From assembly GCA_002308515.1 (NCBI GenBank), contig DBVN01000087.1, forward strand, positions 8,859-20,058: a stretch of DNA of 11,200 nt, written 5' to 3'. The notes below the pieces were generated by a model that saw only the letters and a program-made list of their open reading frames with translations, ran no database searches and had not been told where the DNA came from. The position numbers were made by a program, and so were the translations under genes. Below, piece by piece: positions 1-6,909 of the stretch; within the stretch, counting starts at the first letter, position 1; each line of letters opens with the position of its first letter. This stretch comes from Verrucomicrobia bacterium UBA1263. GTDB taxonomy: Bacteria; Verrucomicrobiota; Verrucomicrobiia; Limisphaerales; UBA1412.

Positions 1-2
1 GC

Positions 3-191
3 CCGCTCGACTTCGACCGGCTAATGAAAGACAATGGAAAGATATCGATTCCGCGCCTGGTCGGAGAGATCCTCCTTCATCCTTTCAAGATCCCGGCGCT
101 GATCCGTCTGGGGATGGATTCCGGACGCGCGGCGCAAAGTCTGGCGTATCACTTGAGCAAACTTTTAACACAACTTTTTTTTAACAAATAA
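3..191 (+). CDS. C-terminal end of an unrecognised protein (5' part outside window)
   Basis: An open frame enters from the left edge and ends at TAA (189-191), giving a 62-residue tail. The tail is rich in Leu, Ile and Lys, with an amphipathic stretch (LVGEILLHPFKIPALIRLG), and its composition looks like real protein. I do not recognise the family from this fragment. The stop lies only 5 nt before the GH30 start at 197, with no terminator between them, so the two genes are probably cotranscribed and perhaps translationally coupled. The function cannot be inferred from the visible part. The upstream sequence would settle it. Confidence 0.6.
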   Translation, partial: PLDFDRLMKDNGKISIPRLVGEILLHPFKIPALIRLGMDSGRAAQSLAYHLSKLLTQLFFNK

Positions 192-196
192 ATCCT

Positions 197-1699
197 ATGA
201 AAAATATTTTTTCCCGCCTCATTCAATCATCGCTTTTCACAGCGCTGCTGATCAGCTTTTCCACAGCGCAGGCCGAAGAGAATCGTTACATCGAATCGTG
301 GATCACGCTGCCGGACCGCTCTGCCTTGTTCCAAAAACAGACCGACCGGATCTATTTCAACCGCGGCAGCAATCCCGGTTTCGCCATCATTGTGGATGAC
401 CGTCAGGCGTTCCAAACCATGGACGGTTTCGGATTCGCGCTCACCTGGGGAAGCGCCATGCACCTGCAAAATATGTCCGCGGAAGCCCGCGCGAAAATAT
501 TGAAGGAATGCTTCGGCAGTGATGAAAACAGTGCCGGGTTCAGTTATATCCGCCTGAGTCTGGGCGCGTGCGATCTCAACAGCTTTGTCTATTCCTACAA
601 CGATCTGCCGGAAGGGGAGACCGATTTTGAATTGAAAAAGTTCGATCTGGGTCACGATCATGACTGTGTTCTCCCGATGCTGAAAGAAGTCCTGGCCATC
701 AACCCGAACATCAAGATCATGAGCTCGCCCTGGTCGGCTCCCGCGTGGATGAAAACCAACGGCAAAGTCCGCGGCGGCTCTCTGAAAAAAGAATGCTACG
801 ATGCCTATGCGCTTTACTTTGTCAAATACATCCAGGCTATGGCCAAAGATGGGATCACGATCGACGCGGTCACCATCCAGAATGAACCGCTCAATTCCAG
901 AAACACTCCCAGCATGGAGATGAGGGATCTGGATCAGCAGCTGTTCATCAAAAAACATCTGGGGCCGCTTTTCAAAAAGAACGGCATCACCACCAAGATC
1001 GTCCTTTTTGACCACAACTGCGATCGTCCCGATTATCCTCTGAGCGTCCTCAGCGATCCCGAAGCGGCTCAATATGTGAACGGCTCCGGTTTCCATCATT
1101 ACGGCGGCGACATCAGCGCGATGTCGCTGGTGCATCAGGCGCGGCCCGACAAGGATCTCTATTTCACTGAACAGATGGTGATCGAACGTCCCGGTATTCA
1201 AACCATCGCCATCGCTGAACAGGTCAAGCGGCTCATCATCGGATGCTCCCGCAACTGGAGCAAAAACGTCATCCTCTGGAATCTGGCCGCGGACAAAAAC
1301 AATGATCCGCACACGGACAACGGCGGCTGTCCGATCTGTCAGGGTGCGCTCACATTAGAAGGGGATCAGGTCACACGCAACCTGGCCTACTATGTCATCG
1401 CGCATGCCTCCAAGCTGGTACCTCCGGGTTCGGTCCGCATCGCTTCCACCTCTCCTTATGACACCACGATCAACATCACTTCGGATGAAGAACGCAATGA
1501 AGTAAAGCGTGCCACGGTGATCGAACACAGTAACGTGCTGCCCAATGTCGCGTTCAAAACACCGGACGGAAAAATCGTCCTGATCGTAGCCAACGACAGC
1601 TGGATCAGCGGCGGCGGAAGGATCCAATATCAGGGACAAAGCGCCAACTTCCGTTTGCCTCCCGGAGCGGTGGGAACTTACGTCTGGCCCGCTGAATAA
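197..1699 (+). CDS. Secreted glycoside hydrolase family 30 (glucosylceramidase-like)
   Basis: A 500-aa exported retaining glycosidase. Residues 1-26 form a Sec signal peptide (basic start, hydrophobic core, AQA before the likely cut). A TIM barrel spans roughly residues 65-395 and a beta-sandwich about 400-500, the normal GH30 architecture. Family marks are DGFGFALTWGSA (76-87), SPWSAPAWMKTNG (177-189), TIQNEP with the predicted acid/base E230, and YFTEQ with the predicted nucleophile E325. Known GH30 enzymes cleave beta-glucosyl ceramide, beta-1,6-glucan, beta-xyloside or glucuronoxylan linkages, and the subfamily and substrate cannot be fixed by eye. The barrel looks more like the glucosylceramidase/beta-1,6-glucanase type than the xylanase type (inference). 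No clear Shine-Dalgarno precedes the ATG, which sits in an A/T-rich leader 5 nt after the previous stop, so coupling is likely. A 361-aa reading frame antisense to it is a codon-bias shadow. Confidence 0.93.
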   Translation: MKNIFSRLIQSSLFTALLISFSTAQAEENRYIESWITLPDRSALFQKQTDRIYFNRGSNPGFAIIVDDRQAFQTMDGFGFALTWGSAMHLQNMSAEARAKILKECFGSDENSAGFSYIRLSLGACDLNSFVYSYNDLPEGETDFELKKFDLGHDHDCVLPMLKEVLAINPNIKIMSSPWSAPAWMKTNGKVRGGSLKKECYDAYALYFVKYIQAMAKDGITIDAVTIQNEPLNSRNTPSMEMRDLDQQLFIKKHLGPLFKKNGITTKIVLFDHNCDRPDYPLSVLSDPEAAQYVNGSGFHHYGGDISAMSLVHQARPDKDLYFTEQMVIERPGIQTIAIAEQVKRLIIGCSRNWSKNVILWNLAADKNNDPHTDNGGCPICQGALTLEGDQVTRNLAYYVIAHASKLVPPGSVRIASTSPYDTTINITSDEERNEVKRATVIEHSNVLPNVAFKTPDGKIVLIVANDSWISGGGRIQYQGQSANFRLPPGAVGTYVWPAE

Positions 1700-1787
1700 A
1701 AAATTTTTCGCAACATTTTGATGTTCCCGGTTTTTAACTTCATGTGCTGCTCATTAGCACTCGGCGGCACATTGAAAGGAACAAAAT

Positions 1788-2285
1788 ATGTTAAAGAAAA
1801 AATTATCGATCCTTACAGCGATGCTGATCGCTGCCAGCGCGCCCATCACATGGAACGCCACCGCACAGGAAAGTCCGGAATTACCACCGGCTCCTGAAGT
1901 ACAAAATGCACCTGTCGGAACTCTGCAACTGACAGATGACCAGAAAGCACAGCTGAAGAATATCCTTTCCGAGGAACAGTATCAAAAGCTCTCGCGCCTA
2001 TATGGACAGAAAAAAGCTCTGAAGAAAAATGGCAACTTTGCTCGTGTCAAAAAAGGCCGTGCCTTCAGAAACAACTCCGCTCCTGATCAACCTTGCGCCA
2101 GAGCTTTTCAGGGGAGAGGTTTCCGCGGAAAAATGATGGCCAGGAATCATGGACCGATGATGAAAGGTCAAAGGAATCGTTTCATGGATGACTCTTTCCG
2201 TGGTCAAAATTGTCCCTGTAAAATGAGCGGAAACACTTTTCATCCTAAAAACAGAGGGATGGAAAGAAAAATGAAAAAAGGTTAA
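1788..2285 (+). CDS. Small, very basic exported protein with LTxxQ (Spy/CpxP-like) motif
   Basis: A 165-aa protein. Residues 1-26 are a signal peptide (MLKKK start, hydrophobic core, ATA before the likely cut), so the product is periplasmic or secreted. After a Pro-rich linker (31-43) comes LQLTDDQKAQLKNIL followed by SEEQYQKL (47-68). This LTxxQ-type helical segment resembles Spy/CpxP-family periplasmic chaperones and metal-response proteins. The rest (about 72-165) is low-complexity and rich in Lys, Arg, Gly, Met and Asn, with three cysteines (PCARAF, NCPCKM) and several Met-His stretches (MMARNHGPMMKG). This could bind metal, nucleic acid or an anionic surface (inference only). The start is well supported by AAAGGA at 1775-1780, 7 nt before ATG. 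A strong terminator follows at 2331-2362. Only the short LTxxQ segment matches a known family, so the name is tentative. Confidence 0.75.
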   Translation: MLKKKLSILTAMLIAASAPITWNATAQESPELPPAPEVQNAPVGTLQLTDDQKAQLKNILSEEQYQKLSRLYGQKKALKKNGNFARVKKGRAFRNNSAPDQPCARAFQGRGFRGKMMARNHGPMMKGQRNRFMDDSFRGQNCPCKMSGNTFHPKNRGMERKMKKG

Positions 2286-2330
2286 ACTTATACATCTCAT
2301 ATTAGTTGCTTTTTTTGCGTAGTGATAAAA

Positions 2331-2362
2331 AAGAGGCAGGATTTTTCCTGCCTTTCTTTTTT
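2331..2362 (+). terminator. Rho-independent terminator after the LTxxQ protein gene
   Basis: A perfect 8-bp stem, AGGCAGGA (2334-2341) with TCCTGCCT (2346-2353), closes a TTTT loop and runs into a T-rich tail to 2362. A 20-nt stretch at 2322-2341, starting GTGATAAAAAAG, recurs exactly at the next terminator (4081-4100). Confidence 0.88.
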
Positions 2363-2397
2363 AAAAAACAGAATCGCTATATGCCTTTTTAGAATTG

Positions 2398-2426
2398 TTG
2401 ACATTTTGTTTTTCTAATGTTAAATT
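2398..2426 (+). promoter_or_regulatory. Predicted sigma70-type promoter for the duplicated-domain protein
   Basis: A perfect -35 TTGACA (2398-2403), a 17-nt spacer and the -10-like TAAATT (2421-2426, 4 of 6 matches) lie about 70 nt upstream of the start codon. They sit just after the preceding terminator, so this gene probably has its own promoter. The flanks are AT-rich, which makes chance -10 matches more likely. Confidence 0.55.
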
Positions 2427-2484
2427 GAATTTGTCTTGTGTAAATAAGATTGGATCTTATAAATGTAAAAAGAAAAAACTGATT

Positions 2485-2488
2485 GGAG
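2485..2488 (+). promoter_or_regulatory. Ribosome binding site deciding the start at 2492-2498
   Basis: GGAG (2485-2488) is followed by AAC and three consecutive in-frame ATG codons (2492, 2495, 2498). Its spacing to the second and third ATG is 6 and 9 nt, against 3 nt to the first. This rules out the TTG at 2483, which would overlap the site itself. Confidence 0.7.
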
Positions 2489-2494
2489 AACATG

Positions 2495-4054
2495 ATGATG
2501 AAAAAATTATTATTCAGTATTTTTACAGCACTTTTAGTAGTGAACATGTTTGCTGTGGACACTTCAGAGCAGACACAGCAGCAGAAGGTCTATCAATGGA
2601 GCGCTCAATTCGATCAAGAACCTCTTCATATTACACCGGCTTATTCCAATTCTGTTTATCAAGCGATCCTGCCCCGGCTGGCGAAAGCTGTCCAACAGCT
2701 TGAACTGCCGTTGCCTCAGCCGTTCTCCGCGGAACAGGTAAAGGTTATATCCATTTATAAAGCCAGCCCGGATGTGACAACTGGTTTTACAGACGGATCC
2801 TGTCTTTTGATGAATCCTTGCGGTCTGTTCTATCTTTATTATTCCCCATCCAGCTTGTTCTATGAAAGCACTTTTAGTAAACGTTTTTACAGAGAAAATA
2901 CGAGCGTCTATACGGCGGATGTTTCAGCCTTTATGGGACAGAATCGGATGAATCGTGAAGAGATCATCGGTATGGCGCGTCAGTTGAAAGATCGGTTGTG
3001 TAAAATAGGTTATAGTGATGTTCTGTTTTCGATAGAAGGGGAACCGCAAGTTGAGGGTCCCTTTGATGTGAAAAATGGTCAGGTTCCTTACGCGAGAGTT
3101 TTTTGGGGAGAGAAACTAGCTGGAAGATGGAAGAATGAAAGAGGGATATTTTTGGATGGCAAAAGCCGCCTTGATTTGGATAAGCCCGCTGGAAATTATT
3201 TTGAGGTAGAGATCAATACTGATAAGAAGCAGGTAGTTTTCTTTAGAGTAAGTCCGACCATTGAAAACCTGGCAAAACATTTCTCTTATCAAACTCCGGA
3301 AGGACTTTCCTTGAAATTGACAGAAAAAGTGGAGACCGAAACGGAATATCGACAGCATGTTTATGGAAAACGTTCTGTCTTGATAGGAAAAAATATCCAT
3401 GTGACACCGGTTTATTCCAACGCGGTTTTGACCTTGATGCTGCCCGAAGTGACCCGGATAGCTAAAAAATTGGAATTACCCATAGAATTGCCTGTGACTA
3501 CTGAGCAAGTGAAGGAATTCAGCGTTGATCCCAAAGGATACCTTGGTGGAAAGCTCTTCTTGAAAAATGGCTGGCAGTTCAACATAGGCGGGTCTCGCTT
3601 TTTTGTCAGTATAAGTGACGGTGTGCATCGCGGCCAATGCAATGTGGAGGTGATTTCTCCTCATTGCTTTTTCACAATGGATGATAAAGAGATAAATCTG
3701 GAGGACTATTACGGAACCAATAAAATGTCAGAGGCTGAGATCATTGAATACAGCAAGAAACTCATGAACTGTCTGGGCTTTGAGGAATTGATGAAAGGCA
3801 GAAAACAGCCTAATCAAATGGATGGTCCTTTTCCACCCGAAGGCGAGATATTGAAAGAGATCCCGCGCGCTTTCGTCCGGTGGAGAGCAATAGGAGGAGA
3901 ACCGTTCTACTTTGTTACTATTGAAATCAATACGGAAACAAAAGAAATAGATCGTGTGAGTATACTTATGGATAATTCTTTGTCGGACTATGACGTGGTG
4001 ATGCCCGATACTGATAATGAGGATCTGATTCCGGAAATAGAACCCATGCATTAG
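2495..4054 (+). CDS. Exported protein with two diverged copies of an unknown domain
   Basis: About 519 aa counted from ATG 2495. The first 20 or so residues are a signal peptide (MMKKLLFSIFTALLVVNMFA), so the protein is exported. It contains an internal duplication. Copy 1 (about 44-256) begins LHITPAYSNSVYQAILP and continues LELPLPQPFSAEQVK. Copy 2 (about 301-491) begins IHVTPVYSNAVLTLMLP and continues LELPIELPVTTEQVK. Later landmarks also repeat: GQNRMNREEII against GTNKMSEAEII, VEGPF against MDGPF, ARVFW against AFVRW, and YFEVEINTDKKQV against YFVTIEINTETKEI. The tail is acidic. I do not recognise the family. The final strand motif (F.V.IN...K.I..V) is reminiscent of PepSY-like small periplasmic domains, but that is only a resemblance. 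Codon use is more AT-rich than in GH30 or hflX. The gene has its own predicted promoter, and near-identical terminators precede and follow it. Confidence 0.82.
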   Translation: MMKKLLFSIFTALLVVNMFAVDTSEQTQQQKVYQWSAQFDQEPLHITPAYSNSVYQAILPRLAKAVQQLELPLPQPFSAEQVKVISIYKASPDVTTGFTDGSCLLMNPCGLFYLYYSPSSLFYESTFSKRFYRENTSVYTADVSAFMGQNRMNREEIIGMARQLKDRLCKIGYSDVLFSIEGEPQVEGPFDVKNGQVPYARVFWGEKLAGRWKNERGIFLDGKSRLDLDKPAGNYFEVEINTDKKQVVFFRVSPTIENLAKHFSYQTPEGLSLKLTEKVETETEYRQHVYGKRSVLIGKNIHVTPVYSNAVLTLMLPEVTRIAKKLELPIELPVTTEQVKEFSVDPKGYLGGKLFLKNGWQFNIGGSRFFVSISDGVHRGQCNVEVISPHCFFTMDDKEINLEDYYGTNKMSEAEIIEYSKKLMNCLGFEELMKGRKQPNQMDGPFPPEGEILKEIPRAFVRWRAIGGEPFYFVTIEINTETKEIDRVSILMDNSLSDYDVVMPDTDNEDLIPEIEPMH

Positions 4055-4090
4055 GTTTAGAAATTCCTAATGGCAGTCTTGTGATAAAAA

Positions 4091-4125
4091 AGAGGCAGGA
4101 TTTTTTCCTGCCTTTTTTCTTTTTC
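4091..4125. terminator. Bidirectional rho-independent terminator between convergent genes
   Basis: The stem AGGCAGGA (4093-4100) with TCCTGCCT (4106-4113) closes a five-T loop. A T-rich tail to 4125 serves the + strand gene. On the - strand the same hairpin is followed by CTTTTTTATC, so it can also end the dnaN-lspA-miaA-hflX transcript. It is a near copy of the terminator at 2331-2362. Confidence 0.88.
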
Positions 4126-4138
4126 TGAAGAACCGTTT

Positions 4139-5446
4139 TTATTCCTTCTGTGAGTCGTCTTCGCTGAGGATATATGCTTTGAACTCGTTCTCCAGGTGGG
4201 GAGGGATGCGGGCGAAAAACTTCGCGGATTCCGGGTCGTCATAATTCGCGCTGACGACCTGCGCGACAGAATGAAGTCTGGCTATCAGGGCCGATTCCGT
4301 ATGCGGGATCGCCAGCTCACACGCCACGCGGATGGGTCTCAGCATCGCGCCGATCTCCGCCATCAATTCTTTGAACCCCGCCTGTGTCTTGGCCGAGATC
4401 GCGACGACATTGGGATACTGTTCACGGATCCGGTTCACGGCCAGACCGCAGCCTTCGCGGTCTATTTTATTCAGAACCATCAGTGTCGGTTTTTCCTGCG
4501 CTCCGATCTCCGTGAGCGTTTGATGGACACTTTGGATATGTTCCTCCGCCAGAGGATGGCTGATATCCACCACATGAAGGAGAACATCGGCGCGGACCAC
4601 TTCCTCCAGAGTTGCCTTGAAGGAATTTACCAACTGATGCGGCAGCTTGCGGATGAAACCCACCGTGTCCGAAAGCAGAACATTCTGATTCGTGGGCAGC
4701 CGCAGTCGTCTTGTGGTGGGATCCAATGTGGCAAAAAGTTTGTCCTCCGCCAGGATGCCCGCGCCCGTCAGCGCGTTGAACAGAGTTGATTTGCCGGCAT
4801 TGGTATAGCCGACGATCGAAGCCAGCGGCCACAGATTTCTCCGGCGGCCTTCCCGGCGTGTGGAACGCTGACGCTGGACCAGAGTCAATTCTCTTTTGAT
4901 CTTGTCGATCCGTTCCTGAACTTTGCGGCGGTCGGCTTCCAGCTGAGTTTCACCTTCACCGCCGCGCATACCGATGCCGCCTTTCTGACGGGACAAGTGC
5001 GACCAGTAACCCGTCAGCCGGGGAAGGAGATGTTGCAGCTGGGCCAGCTCCACCTGAAGTTTGCCTTCACGGGTCTGAGCGCGCTGGGCGAAAATGTCCA
5101 GGATCAGAGACGTTCTGTCCAGGATCTTGCACTGAAAAACATTTTCCAGATTTTTCGATTGAGCCGGGCTGAGTTCATCATCAAAAATCACTGTGTCGAT
5201 CTCTTTCTCTTTGCACAGCGAGGCGAACTGCTGCGCCTTGCCCGAACCGATAAAGGTCGCCGCCACAGGCCGCTCCAGCACCTGGGTCCCTCTGTCAACG
5301 ACAAAGCCGCCCGCTGTTTTGGCCAGTTCCGCCAGCTCGTCCAGGGATTCCTGGACTTCGATCATGCTGCGTTCGTTGATTTGGACTCCAACCAAAAAAA
5401 CACGCTCCGTTTTTTTGACCGTATTCGTTGTTACCAGTGATTTCAT
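4139..5446 (-). CDS. hflX: GTPase HflX
   Basis: A 435-aa GTPase of the OBG/HflX superfamily, of normal length. Known homologues bind the 50S subunit and split stalled or heat-damaged ribosomes using GTP. The N-terminal domain (about 15-155) carries GSGKAQQ (67-73) and DDELSPAQSKNLE (89-101). A basic coiled-coil linker follows with GGIGMRGGEGETQLE (156-170). The G domain has G1 GYTNAGKS (213-220), the G2 threonines in ATLDPTT (239-245), G3 DTVG (260-263), G4 NKID (326-329) and G5 SAK (351-353), all intact. The C-terminal extension (about 375-435) is of the usual HflX type. Its ATG overlaps the miaA stop (ATGA, 5443-5446), and AAAAGG upstream within miaA can act as ribosome binding site, so translation is probably coupled. 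The miaA-hflX pairing recalls the E. coli miaA-hfq-hflX order, here without hfq. Confidence 0.97.
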   Translation of the reverse strand: MKSLVTTNTVKKTERVFLVGVQINERSMIEVQESLDELAELAKTAGGFVVDRGTQVLERPVAATFIGSGKAQQFASLCKEKEIDTVIFDDELSPAQSKNLENVFQCKILDRTSLILDIFAQRAQTREGKLQVELAQLQHLLPRLTGYWSHLSRQKGGIGMRGGEGETQLEADRRKVQERIDKIKRELTLVQRQRSTRREGRRRNLWPLASIVGYTNAGKSTLFNALTGAGILAEDKLFATLDPTTRRLRLPTNQNVLLSDTVGFIRKLPHQLVNSFKATLEEVVRADVLLHVVDISHPLAEEHIQSVHQTLTEIGAQEKPTLMVLNKIDREGCGLAVNRIREQYPNVVAISAKTQAGFKELMAEIGAMLRPIRVACELAIPHTESALIARLHSVAQVVSANYDDPESAKFFARIPPHLENEFKAYILSEDDSQKE

Positions 5447-6366
5447 GGATCCTTTTGAAAATTTTGATATTGTTCCGCGATTTCTTTGGCTTGCTGTTCG
5501 ACATCCTCTTTGGCCTCGATCCAGCGTCCGTAAGAGAATTGTCCGCGGAACCAGGTCCCTTGCCGCTTGGAAAACTGACGTGTGCGGATCTTGATTTTCT
5601 CTTTGGTTTCTTCCAGACTTCCCTGACCGAGCAGATAGTCCACGACCTGACGATAACCAATAGCCTGCATCGCCGTGCGGTTTTCCTCCAGACCGTTTTT
5701 GAGGAGCGATCTTGTTTCCTCGACCAGTCCTCTTTGAAACATTTTTTCGACCCGCTGATCGATGCGCCCGACTAATTCCTCACGCGGTCTTCGCAAAATG
5801 AAAAAGAAGGGGATATCAGGCATCTCGCGGTTCCATTGTGTCCGTTGCCGGGAACAGTCTTTCTGAGTCAGGAGAACGATCTCCAGCGCGCGTTCCACAC
5901 GGCGGCGGTTTTGCGTATCTATTTTTTTGGCAGAATCGGGAGCTTCTTTTTCCAATCTCTCACAAAGCTCCTCCAAAGACATTTTCCCTAATTCCTCGCG
6001 CAGCTCTTCTGAACCGGCAGGAGCGTCTATGAGTCCTTCCAGATAAGCTTTGAAATACATCCCCGTGCCTCCGCAAAAGACGGGAACTTTTCCACGGGAC
6101 TGGATATCCTTCACCGCCTGATCCGCTAGCACGGCAAAACGTCCCGCGTCGAAACTTTCTTTTAAATCGAGGATATCAATCAGATGGTGGGGGATCTCTC
6201 CGCGTGTTTGGATATCCGGTTTGTCCGTGCCGATGTCCAATCCGCGATAGACCTGCATACTGTCCACGCTGATGATCTCTCCCCGGAGATGATGACACAA
6301 CTGGAGAGCGAGTTTTGATTTTCCCACAGCTGTGGCTCCTGTCAGATAAAGAGGAATGTTTTTCAC
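5443..6366 (-). CDS. miaA: tRNA dimethylallyltransferase MiaA
   Basis: A 307-aa enzyme, normal for the family. It transfers a dimethylallyl group from DMAPP to N6 of A37 in tRNAs reading UNN codons, the first step to ms2i6A. The P-loop GATAVGKS is at 10-17. DSMQVYRGLDIGT (35-47) holds the conserved catalytic Asp35. GGTGMY is at 99-104, the RRRVERALE helix at 154-162, QAIGY at 234-238, and the C-terminal signature RTRQFSKRQ...TWFR at 261-274. The start is GTG at 6366-6364, overlapping the lspA stop in GTGA, with GAGG a few bases upstream. No other start fits the N-terminal P-loop spacing. It sits between lspA and hflX in a tight leftward operon. Confidence 0.97.
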   Translation of the reverse strand: MKNIPLYLTGATAVGKSKLALQLCHHLRGEIISVDSMQVYRGLDIGTDKPDIQTRGEIPHHLIDILDLKESFDAGRFAVLADQAVKDIQSRGKVPVFCGGTGMYFKAYLEGLIDAPAGSEELREELGKMSLEELCERLEKEAPDSAKKIDTQNRRRVERALEIVLLTQKDCSRQRTQWNREMPDIPFFFILRRPREELVGRIDQRVEKMFQRGLVEETRSLLKNGLEENRTAMQAIGYRQVVDYLLGQGSLEETKEKIKIRTRQFSKRQGTWFRGQFSYGRWIEAKEDVEQQAKEIAEQYQNFQKDP

Positions 6367-6902
6367 TTTACCTCTTGCCGCGGCTTTTTCGCGCGGAAAA
6401 TTTCCAGAAGGACGATGGCTCCAATCCCGACACAGATACCCACGTCCGCCAGATTGAAGGCAGGGTAACCGATTTCTTTTCCGTTCTTGCTGATCACAAA
6501 GAAATAAAGAAAATCAACCACATGCCCCCTCAAGAAACGATCTGTCAGGTTCCCCAGTATTCCTCCCATGACCATGCCGATGGCGATCTGGCCGAGCCTG
6601 CTGGAAAAGGAAAAGTAGTACCTGAAATAATAGAGAGCGAAAAGGGAAAAAACACCCACACAGCCCAGAATAAAGTTTTTCCCGTGAAAGAGACTCCAGG
6701 CCGCTCCTGTGTTGCCCCAGTGGACTATCGAGAAAAAACCGGATATGACCTCACGGCTGGAATTGAACGGTATCGTGTGGCTGATGACCACCTTTGTAAA
6801 TTGATCCAGCAACAGAACGATCCCCATCAGCAGAAACATTCTCTGCGTAGATGTCCTGTCTATCTGAAAATCAGGTTTTAGATCTTCTTCGCCTAAGCTC
6901 AC
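6363..6902 (-). CDS. lspA: Lipoprotein signal peptidase (signal peptidase II) LspA
   Basis: A four-helix inner-membrane aspartyl protease that removes signal peptides from diacylglyceryl prolipoproteins. Motifs are DQFTK (33-37), NTGAAWSLF (64-72), GNLTDR (117-122), VVDF with predicted catalytic Asp130, and FNLAD with predicted catalytic Asp153. By homology with the Pseudomonas enzyme, Asn118, Arg122 and Asn150 are the other active-site residues, and all are present. As called (GTG at 6902, 7 nt after the dnaN stop) it has a hydrophilic N-terminus of about 21 residues that is longer than usual, and no clear Shine-Dalgarno precedes it. An internal ATG at residue 22 (start 6839) would give a typical 158-aa LspA beginning MFLLMGIVLL. 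The true start is therefore unsettled. The downstream end overlaps miaA by 4 nt. Confidence 0.95.
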   Translation of the reverse strand: MSLGEEDLKPDFQIDRTSTQRMFLLMGIVLLLDQFTKVVISHTIPFNSSREVISGFFSIVHWGNTGAAWSLFHGKNFILGCVGVFSLFALYYFRYYFSFSSRLGQIAIGMVMGGILGNLTDRFLRGHVVDFLYFFVISKNGKEIGYPAFNLADVGICVGIGAIVLLEIFRAKKPRQEVK

Positions 6903-6909
6903 AAATAAA

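Noticed and set aside
227..1312. Long (361-aa) open frame antisense to the GH30 gene
   Set aside because: It lies wholly within a gene carrying both catalytic motifs and a signal peptide. Its translation is low-complexity Asp/Arg/His-rich, typical of a codon-bias shadow.
1700..1787. Hairpin AACAT-TTTG-ATGTT as terminator of GH30
   Set aside because: The stem has only five A/T-rich pairs and is followed by CCCGG before any T run. It is too weak to call.
2483..2491. TTG at 2483 as start of the duplicated-domain protein
   Set aside because: It overlaps the GGAG ribosome binding site. The ATG triplet just downstream has proper spacing and begins a normal signal peptide.
4196..4789. 197-aa + strand open frame across hflX
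   Set aside because: It is antisense to all the conserved G motifs of hflX, with Arg/Gln/His-rich shadow composition.
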